Translations under genes and position numbers: made by a program
Origin: Saprospiraceae bacterium
Lineage (GTDB): Bacteria; Bacteroidota; Bacteroidia; Chitinophagales; Saprospiraceae
Assembly: GCA_016719615.1 (NCBI GenBank)
Contig: JADJYQ010000006.1
Coordinates: 1-64,000 of the forward strand
Length of the DNA: 64,000 bases
Direction of reading: 5' to 3'
Notes under the pieces: model-generated
What the model was told of the DNA's origin: nothing
Seen by the model: the letters and a program-made list of their open reading frames with translations, nothing else
The model's database searches: none
In this document: positions 57,160 through 64,000 of the stretch, piece after piece
How the letters are laid out: each line of letters begins with the position of its first letter
Position numbering within the stretch: the first letter of the stretch is position 1

Positions 57160-57234
57160 CAAATATATATATTTGATTTTTGACAAAACAGACATTTTGA
57201 TGGGACAAAACGGACATTCTTGATTGACAAAAGG
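57160..57234 (-). promoter_or_regulatory. Promoter and LytTR-like direct repeats upstream of giant gene 1
   Basis: On the minus strand the motif CGTTTTGTC/TGTTTTGTC occurs twice, 22 bases apart (plus-strand 57182-57198 and 57204-57220 as GACAAAACRGACATTYT), with a third partial copy at 57226-57234. The spacing of one and a bit turns of helix resembles paired sites of LytTR-family regulators. Downstream stands TATATTTG (57160-57167), an exact -7 element, about 75 bases before the ATG. Confidence 0.55.
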
Positions 57235-57564
57235 TATAAAGCAATGCACCGCAGTAGGTTTATATCAAAATTTGAACTTCCAGACTGCTTTGCGTGAAGA
57301 AACCATATTTACAGAAATTTAATAATATGAAAATATTTGGCTTCATATGAATAGAGTACTCATTCTTCGGTCAAATATGTTGAAATTGCCAGTGAGTAAA
57401 GCTCCACTAGTAATTGTATAGCCCATGGTTTTTTATGAGGTATGAACTTTTTGAGTCAAAAAAAAACTGAGAAAATAAATGGAAATAGAGGGGTTTAAAC
57501 TAATTTAGAAGTTATTGTTATATTCAGTTTTTGAGTATTTTGAATAATATTTTTTTCAAACTTA

Positions 57565-57633
57565 AAAGCTTTAACGCAACTTCGGGAATTCTATCGTCTC
57601 AATGGGTTTGTATTTTATAAACGAGTACGGTAA
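57565..57633 (+). pseudogene. Duplicated 3' end of the GT39 gene
   Basis: The frame KALTQLREFYRLNGFVFYKR followed by VR and TAA is a near copy of the last 23 codons of the glycosyltransferase at 37028-38695 (its end reads NALTQLQELYRLNGFVFYKR then VR). The terminator that follows is copied too. The rest of the glycosyltransferase is not upstream. It is the scar of the segment duplication that made the 3' ends of the two giant genes. Confidence 0.85.
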
Positions 57634-57640
57634 AATATTA

Positions 57641-57677
57641 AAAAAAAATCCCTTCGTAGTGAAGGGATTTTTTTTTT
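57641..57677. terminator. Terminator downstream of giant gene 2
   Basis: AAATCCCTTC and GAAGGGATTT pair around a 5-base loop, with long A- and T-runs outside. It is a near copy of the one at 38702-38737 and ends the second giant gene. Confidence 0.85.
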
Positions 57678-57696
57678 AATTCAATTTAAAAGTTAC

Positions 57697-60600
57697 TTAC
57701 AATACTACTAACAGTTGTATGGTCTTTTGATTCACACCATCACTGACTCTGATAAAATGAATTCCAGCTTTGACATTCAATTGTTTCAAATCCAATTCAA
57801 GTTCGTTTTCTGATTTATCAAGGATCACATTAAATATGAGTTTTCCAAACATATCTGTCATGGTCAATGATTTAGTTGCAAAAGAAAATCCATTGAGCTG
57901 AATCGATACCAGGTCCTTCGCAGGATTTGGTACGGCTTTTAATTCCGGGGCTTCTGATGATTTGATATAAAGTTCCGTATTATCAAGCTCTTCCACTTTT
58001 TTGAACTCTGTGAATCCATTATCCTGTTTCTTCAAAGGTGGCAATGTCAAGGTATGGAACCAACCATTCACAAGATTTGAATTACCGGTACCACATTTTG
58101 AACGAATTTGATAATGATAAAAACTTCCATCGTCTAAACCGTTAAACAGATGTGTTAATGGACCAGAAGAATTTACCCAACTTGACCATGAAGTCCACAC
58201 ACCGGCAGAGATTTCTTTCCTAATTCTCAATTGATAACTGCTTGCGCAAGTTCCCGCCGACCATGAAACTTTTGCACTTGAATAGGTGGTATCGTGATGA
58301 TAAACTGTCACGGGTTGTCCGCAAGTATATGCCACTACTGTCACCTTTTGTATACATGTCTTTACATTATTTGAAGAATCTTTAACGGTCCATTTCACAT
58401 TGGTGACTCCAACCGGATAACTCGATGGCGAATTATTTGTAATTGGATATTTTATTCCGCAATTGTCAGATACTGTCGGAGTCCCAAGACTTACCGATCC
58501 TGCAGGAACACTGCATTGACCCGGCAAAGTGATGATTATTAAATCCGGAGGACAAGTCACGGTAGGCGGTTCCAAATCTTTAACATTCACTGTAAAACTG
58601 CAGCTTTTTGTATTTCCCGCCGCATCTGTAACCACCCATTTTACGGTTGTGATGCCTTTCTTCCAATATAAACCTGCTAATGATCCGCTTCCAGTGCCAG
58701 ATTCAATTCCGGTCAGGGTATATGTTTTTGTAATTATACCACAATTATCAGAAGCTGTTCCATCAAATTCACTACCCTGTACAACATACCTGCACAGTCC
58801 TTCTGTCATTCCTCTCACTTGATTTCCGGGACAAGTCATCACAGGCATGGTAACATCTTTTCCTGTAAGAACTGTTGTGCATGTAGAAGAATTTCCATTC
58901 CCATCACTTACTGTAATGGTTATAGTATGTGACAAATTATGTGCTGATGATAGGATTGATCCAGCGTTTGGATTTTGACTCCAGTTGAATGTTGTAACGC
59001 AATTATCTGTTGCCATAGACCCATCAGTAAGATTGGGTACTAACAACTGACAGTTTGCATTCAAATTAACGTTTTGAGGATCCTCACAAACGGGTACAGG
59101 AGCTGTTACATCATTACCCGTTAGGACTACTGTACACGTTGCTGAATTTCCGTTTCCATCACTTGCTGTTACCGTAACTGTATGTGTCGTTCCTTCACCG
59201 GAGGCTAATAAACTTCCACTCGTTGGACTTTGGCTCCAAGTAAATGTTGTAGCACAATTATCGGTGGCTGTGGCACCATCGGTTAAATTTGGAACGAGTA
59301 ACTGACATGTTGCATTCAACACAATTGTTTGTGCTGGTTCACAAATAGGTACAGGATTCGTGTTATCGTTTCCGGTTAATATTACCGTACAGGTCGCACT
59401 GTTTCCATTTCCATCATTTGCTGTTACAGTCACTGTATGTGTCGTTCCTTCACCCGATGCTAATAATGTTGATGTTGTTGGACTTTGACTCCATGTGAAA
59501 GTGGTTGAACAATTATCAGTTGCTGTTGCCCCATCTGTAAGATCCGGAACTAACAGTTGACAGCTTGCATTCAGATTGATAGTTTGTGCTGATTCGCAGC
59601 TTGGTACAGGATTCGTATTGTCATTTCCAGTTAATACTACCGTACAGGTCGCACTGTTTCCGTTTCCATCATTTGCTGTTACGGTCACTGTATGTGTTGT
59701 TCCTTCGCCCGATGCTAATAATGTTGATGATGTTGGACTTTGACTCCAGGTAAATGTAGTTGAACAATTATCAGTTGCACTTGCACCATCTGTGAGATCC
59801 GGAACTAACAGTTGACAGCTTGAATTCAGATTGATAGTTTGTGCTGATTCGCAGCTTGGTACAGGATTCGTATTGTCATTTCCTGTTAATACCACCGTAC
59901 AGGTCGCGCTGTTTCCATTGCCGTCATTAGCAGTAACAGTTACTGTGTGCGTTGTTCCTTCGCCTGATGCTAATAATGTTGATGTTGTTGGACTTTGACT
60001 CCAACTTAAAGTAGTTGAACAATTATCGGTTGCACTTGCACCATCTGTAAGATCCGGAACTAACAGTTGACAGCTTGAGTTTAAATTAATTGTTTGTGCT
60101 GATTCACAGCTTGGTACAGGATTCGTATTGTCATTTCCGGTTAATACTACCGTACAGGTCGCACTGTTTCCGTTTCCATCATTTGCTGTTACCGTTACCG
60201 TGTGTGTCGTTCCTTCACCCGATGCTAATAATGTTGATGTTGTTGGACTTTGACTCCAACTTAAAGTAGTTGAACAATTATCGGTTGCACTTGCACCATC
60301 TGTAAGATCCGGAACTAACAGTTGACAGCTTGCATTCAGATTGATAGTCTGGGCAGATTCACAGCTTGGTACAGGATTCGTATTGTCATTTCCGGTTAAT
60401 ACTACTGTACACGTCGCACTGTTTCCGTTGCCATCATTTGCTGTGACTGTTACCGTATGTGTTGTTCCTTCGCCTGATGCTAATAATGTTGCAGATGTTG
60501 GACTTTGTGTCCATGTGAATGTTGTTGAACAATTATCGGTTGCTGTTGCGCCATCCGTAAGATCCGGTACTAATAGTTGACAGCTTGAATTAATATTAAT

Positions 60601-63600
60601 TGTTTGAGCTGTTTCACAGCTCGGTACTGGATTCGTATTGTCATTTCCGGTTAATACTACTGTACACGTTGCACTGTTTCCATTGCCATCATTTGCTGTG
60701 ACTGTCACTGTGTGAGTAGTTCCTTCGCCTGAAGCTAATAATGTTGCTGATGTTGGATTTTGTGTCCATGTGAATGTTGTCGAACAATTATCGGTTGCTG
60801 TTGCTGCATCTGTAAGATCCGGTACTAACAGTTGACAGCTTGAATTTAAATTAATTGTTTGTGCTGATTCACAGCTTGGTACAGGATTCGTATTGTCATT
60901 TCCGGTTAATACTACTGTACACGTCGCACTGTTTCCATTTCCATCATTTGCTGTGACTGTCACTGTGTGAGTAGTTCCTTCGCCTGATGCTAATAATGTT
61001 GCAGATGTTGGATTTTGTGTCCATGTGAATGTCGTCGAACAATTATCAGTTGCTGTTGTGCCATCTGTAAGATCCGGTACTAACATTTGACAGCTTGAAT
61101 TTAAATTAATTGTTTGAGCTGTTTCACAGCTTGGTACTGGATTCGTATTGTCGTTTCCGGTTAATACTACTGTGCATGTTGCACTGTTTCCGTTGCCATC
61201 ATTTGCTGTGACTGTTACCGTATGTGTTGTTCCTTCGCCTGATGCTAACAATGTTGCAGATGTTGGACTTTGTGTCCATGTAAATGTTGTCGAACAATTA
61301 TCGGTTGCTGTTGCGCCATCTGTAAGATCCGGTACTAACAGTTGACAGCTTGCATTTAGATTAATTGTTTGAGCTGTTTCACAGCTTGGTACTGGATTCG
61401 TATTGTCATTTCCGGTTAAAACAGAAGTGCAAGTTGATGAGTTTCCATTACCATCAGAAACAGTAACTGTTACAACATGCATCATTCCTTCACCTGAAGG
61501 TAGCATTGCTCCTTGTAAAGGATTTTGGGTCCAGGTAAAAGATATGCTACAATTATCTGTTGCAGTTGCTGCATTGGTTTTATCGGGAACCGTAATCTCA
61601 CAGTTCGCATTTAATGAAAGCGTTTGATTGTTCTCACAATCAGGAATTGGCGCAGTAGTATCGTCTCCCGTTAATACTACTGTACATGTTGCACTGTTTC
61701 CATTGCCATCATTTGCAGTAACTGTCACTGTGTGAGTAGTTCCTTCGCCTGATGCTAATAATGTTGCAGATGTTGGACTTTGAGTCCATGTAAATGATAT
61801 TGAACAATTGTCTGTTGCTGTTGCGCCATTTGTAAGATCCGGTACTAACAGTTGACAGCTTGCATTTAGATTAATTGTTTGTGCAGATTCACAGCTCGGT
61901 ACTGGATTTTGCATATCATTTACGGTGATCGTAAACAAACACACATCAGGCGTACATCCATTAATTGCTGTGATAGTTACTGTTGTAACGCCCAATAAAA
62001 ATGCAGAGCCACTTCCTGTGCCTGCGCCACTTCCACTTGTTGCTCCTGAAAAACTGTAAGTGTAGGTAGGCGTAGGATCCCCTGAAGCCGTTGCAGTATA
62101 AATTACATTAGCGTTACATTCATTTAAATCTGTATTTACTGTTGTGCTGCCTGGACAAGTTGTAAAAGTTGGTGATTGTTTCACAGTGATCGTTTGTGTT
62201 TGTACTACCTGACAATCACTAAAACTAACAGTGACTGTAAATGTTGTTGTTGACGAAGGTGTAACTGTTATGCTTGGTGTTGTAGCTCCTCCCGGCATCC
62301 AACTATAAGAAATTGCGGCAGTAGTAGTAGCATCTAAACTTACCATATCTCCATTGCATATCATACCATCATTGTTAGTGCCAAAACTTGTTTCTGTCAC
62401 ATCGATGTTTACCGTTGGAGAAACCAGTGGGAGTCCTGTTCCGCCAAATGGAACTGGCACATCACCCAACCAAGGGCAATAAATTACATAGGTTGTTATT
62501 TTTGCTCCAGAGCCACCAGCAATTAAGCCTGGCCCTGATGTGTGATTCCAATAATTCAGGGTAGCATCAATGTCGTTGCCGCTTAAATTTTCAATTCCAA
62601 AACTCGAGCCGGCGAACCAATTATTGGGAGTAGCTATGACACTTCCTGCACTTCCTGTTGCATGGATATCTACGTCATTTAAATCTGTGTCATAAAACTT
62701 ATTCGTTTTTACAGTTCCAGTTCCAGAATTTGTAAATCGAACACCCATTCCATTATCATAAATATGATTTCCTTCTACAATTGCACTAGCTCCATCAATA
62801 TCAACACCAACTGCAAAACCATTGATGGATGCATCGTTATCCTTAATAGTTGCAGACGCGTTAGTACCACTCACCAGAATCCCCGTTCCTGTGCCAGTAT
62901 TGTTAATTTCACAATCATCCTTTATAATAGCAGAGACAGCTGCATGCAAAGTGCTGCTTGGACTGTCGAATATTTTAACAGCCGTTGAGCAGGCTGATAT
63001 AGTTATACCAGACACAGTGGCATGAGCTCCATCGCCTGCATCTGAAACATAGCCTTCATAATTGTTCACAAACAATCCAATAGTAGTGTTGCTCACCAAA
63101 CCACCATTAATTAATATCGGACTGCTATTCTTCACATTCCAAACTTCGTAACCTTCTGTAGGTTTACCGACAATGGCTACGCCATCGATGGAATTATCCG
63201 TAGCAGTCGATGTTACGCTTTGCGAAGAAATCAAAATTCCATCCCAAAAACTTTCATTGGCATTGTTTATACCTGTAATAGTATTGTTGACCATCGAATA
63301 GGGCGAGGCTGTTCCATAAAATAAATTATGGAATACTCCTCTCCTTCTGACTTCCATTGTGTTGTTTTCAATCATTTGGAATGACACTGTACCAGGATTT
63401 GCCAAATGAAAGTTTCCGGTTTGCACGCCAATTCTTAAATTAGTCATGCAATTGTCTTTGACCCATGCATATTGATTATTATATAATAACACTCCTCCGC
63501 CCCAAAAGTCTATACCTGAACTTGCATCATAAGTTCCGAAATCCTGAAATTTATTTTGAGAAATTGTGTGCCCTGAGGAAGGCACAGCAGCAGGATAATC

Positions 63601-64000
63601 ATAAAGCGTAACTCCGAAATAAGATAGATTCTTAAAAATATTACGGTTTACTGTTAAATTATTAATTCCCGTTTCATAAATAGTGACACCCTCTGCAGCA
63701 TCTAAATCCGCTCCGTTTGTGCTGGTGTATCCACTCGTAAGAGATGGATTGTCACCATCAATTGTAAAACCAGAAATTGTAACATTAGATGCAGCAACGT
63801 GAAATATTTCTCCGTATGAAATAGCTTTGATTGCAGGAAAAACTTTAGCCTCTGAACCACGTGTTCCGGTACAGGGATCTATATTGCTGTTAGGCCCATT
63901 GATGGTAAGTTGTTTGTTGACGATAATATTTTCAACATACGTACCGGCTCCCACCATCAATGTGTGGCCATTCAAAGTTTGAGGATCATCAATTGCTTCC
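57697..64000 (-). CDS. Giant surface protein 2 (5' end outside the window)
   Basis: The frame is open to the window edge (EAIDDPQTLNGHTLMVGAGT), so the start lies beyond 64000; at least 2101 codons are present. The N-terminal third visible is a right-handed beta-helix (VTISGFTIDGDNPS, GIDFWGGGVLLYNN, with many NN and DN turns). A PKD-like or Ig-like part with SYSWMPGGATTPSITV follows, then 12 HYR-like repeats of 85 aa (58849-61908), two divergent HYR domains, an FN3-like domain and a T9SS type A sorting domain nearly identical to that of protein 1. The beta-helix is unlike that of protein 1, so the two share only their C-terminal architecture. Probably an exported adhesin. Confidence 0.88.
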   Translation of the reverse strand, partial: EAIDDPQTLNGHTLMVGAGTYVENIIVNKQLTINGPNSNIDPCTGTRGSEAKVFPAIKAISYGEIFHVAASNVTISGFTIDGDNPSLTSGYTSTNGADLDAAEGVTIYETGINNLTVNRNIFKNLSYFGVTLYDYPAAVPSSGHTISQNKFQDFGTYDASSGIDFWGGGVLLYNNQYAWVKDNCMTNLRIGVQTGNFHLANPGTVSFQMIENNTMEVRRRGVFHNLFYGTASPYSMVNNTITGINNANESFWDGILISSQSVTSTATDNSIDGVAIVGKPTEGYEVWNVKNSSPILINGGLVSNTTIGLFVNNYEGYVSDAGDGAHATVSGITISACSTAVKIFDSPSSTLHAAVSAIIKDDCEINNTGTGTGILVSGTNASATIKDNDASINGFAVGVDIDGASAIVEGNHIYDNGMGVRFTNSGTGTVKTNKFYDTDLNDVDIHATGSAGSVIATPNNWFAGSSFGIENLSGNDIDATLNYWNHTSGPGLIAGGSGAKITTYVIYCPWLGDVPVPFGGTGLPLVSPTVNIDVTETSFGTNNDGMICNGDMVSLDATTTAAISYSWMPGGATTPSITVTPSSTTTFTVTVSFSDCQVVQTQTITVKQSPTFTTCPGSTTVNTDLNECNANVIYTATASGDPTPTYTYSFSGATSGSGAGTGSGSAFLLGVTTVTITAINGCTPDVCLFTITVNDMQNPVPSCESAQTINLNASCQLLVPDLTNGATATDNCSISFTWTQSPTSATLLASGEGTTHTVTVTANDGNGNSATCTVVLTGDDTTAPIPDCENNQTLSLNANCEITVPDKTNAATATDNCSISFTWTQNPLQGAMLPSGEGMMHVVTVTVSDGNGNSSTCTSVLTGNDNTNPVPSCETAQTINLNASCQLLVPDLTDGATATDNCSTTFTWTQSPTSATLLASGEGTTHTVTVTANDGNGNSATCTVVLTGNDNTNPVPSCETAQTINLNSSCQMLVPDLTDGTTATDNCSTTFTWTQNPTSATLLASGEGTTHTVTVTANDGNGNSATCTVVLTGNDNTNPVPSCESAQTINLNSSCQLLVPDLTDAATATDNCSTTFTWTQNPTSATLLASGEGTTHTVTVTANDGNGNSATCTVVLTGNDNTNPVPSCETAQTININSSCQLLVPDLTDGATATDNCSTTFTWTQSPTSATLLASGEGTTHTVTVTANDGNGNSATCTVVLTGNDNTNPVPSCESAQTINLNASCQLLVPDLTDGASATDNCSTTLSWSQSPTTSTLLASGEGTTHTVTVTANDGNGNSATCTVVLTGNDNTNPVPSCESAQTINLNSSCQLLVPDLTDGASATDNCSTTLSWSQSPTTSTLLASGEGTTHTVTVTANDGNGNSATCTVVLTGNDNTNPVPSCESAQTINLNSSCQLLVPDLTDGASATDNCSTTFTWSQSPTSSTLLASGEGTTHTVTVTANDGNGNSATCTVVLTGNDNTNPVPSCESAQTINLNASCQLLVPDLTDGATATDNCSTTFTWSQSPTTSTLLASGEGTTHTVTVTANDGNGNSATCTVILTGNDNTNPVPICEPAQTIVLNATCQLLVPNLTDGATATDNCATTFTWSQSPTSGSLLASGEGTTHTVTVTASDGNGNSATCTVVLTGNDVTAPVPVCEDPQNVNLNANCQLLVPNLTDGSMATDNCVTTFNWSQNPNAGSILSSAHNLSHTITITVSDGNGNSSTCTTVLTGKDVTMPVMTCPGNQVRGMTEGLCRYVVQGSEFDGTASDNCGIITKTYTLTGIESGTGSGSLAGLYWKKGITTVKWVVTDAAGNTKSCSFTVNVKDLEPPTVTCPPDLIIITLPGQCSVPAGSVSLGTPTVSDNCGIKYPITNNSPSSYPVGVTNVKWTVKDSSNNVKTCIQKVTVVAYTCGQPVTVYHHDTTYSSAKVSWSAGTCASSYQLRIRKEISAGVWTSWSSWVNSSGPLTHLFNGLDDGSFYHYQIRSKCGTGNSNLVNGWFHTLTLPPLKKQDNGFTEFKKVEELDNTELYIKSSEAPELKAVPNPAKDLVSIQLNGFSFATKSLTMTDMFGKLIFNVILDKSENELELDLKQLNVKAGIHFIRVSDGVNQKTIQLLVVL
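58849..61908 (-). repeat. 12 tandem 255-bp repeats (85-aa HYR-like domain)
   Basis: Exactly 12 units of 255 bases fit between these limits. They are of the same family as the array at 39916-45525, with one APIPDCENNQT-type unit in second place and an EDPQNV-type unit last. Units in the middle carry GASATDNCSTTLSWSQ variants not seen in the other array. Confidence 0.9.

Overview
The window looks like a chromosome segment from a member of the Bacteroidota, probably of the Saprospiraceae/Saprospiria type. The basis is a gliding lipoprotein GldB, PorV/PorQ- and PorT-like outer-membrane proteins, type IX secretion (T9SS) C-terminal sorting domains, a short CarB, a small-type AMP nucleosidase, promoters of the form TTTG-N18/19-TAnnTTTG, and no Shine-Dalgarno pattern. 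The family-level assignment is inference.

Layout. 1-1.6 kb: wreckage of an FtsX/MacB-type ABC permease and a DUF3299-like gene, both with many frameshifts. 1.7-3.2 kb: a decayed IS3-family element with matching ends and a 3-bp target duplication. 3.2-29.8 kb: ordinary housekeeping and envelope genes: DUF3108 protein, a membrane protein, ruvC, a HIT protein, greA, a TonB receptor / 1330-aa surface protein / PorV-like trio, a hydroxyacid dehydrogenase, carB, AMP nucleosidase, an OmpH-like chaperone, tatA, a 2OG-Fe(II) oxygenase, gldB, an outer-membrane barrel, nadC, xth, nfu, a SET protein, and DUF2541, DUF547 and MtfA-like proteins. 30.0-30.2 kb: tRNA-Phe with a clear promoter, leader hairpin and terminator. 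30.2-37.0 kb: a gene-poor island of RadC-like scraps, an IS3 element, IS66 pieces in both orientations, and two small secreted or lipoprotein genes. 37.0-38.7 kb: a GT39 glycosyltransferase. 38.8-64 kb: two giant repeat-built surface proteins on the minus strand. The first is about 6,100 aa if one frameshift is repaired; the second runs off the window end.

How it works together. The giants carry a signal peptide (first one), right-handed beta-helix modules, choice-of-anchor-D and PKD-like domains, long arrays of an 85-aa (255-bp) HYR-like repeat (22 and 12 copies), an FN3-like domain and a T9SS type A sorting domain. They are therefore best read as T9SS-exported adhesins, which fits with GldB and the PorV/PorT-like proteins in the same window. 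A second copy of the last 23 codons of the glycosyltransferase, followed by its terminator, lies between the two giants. It shows that the downstream ends of the two giant genes arose by segmental duplication.

Quality caveat. Five otherwise intact genes each carry a single-base frameshift, four of them in homopolymers. These look more like uncorrected sequencing errors than true pseudogenes. The heavily mutated 5' region and the IS66 remnants look like real decay.
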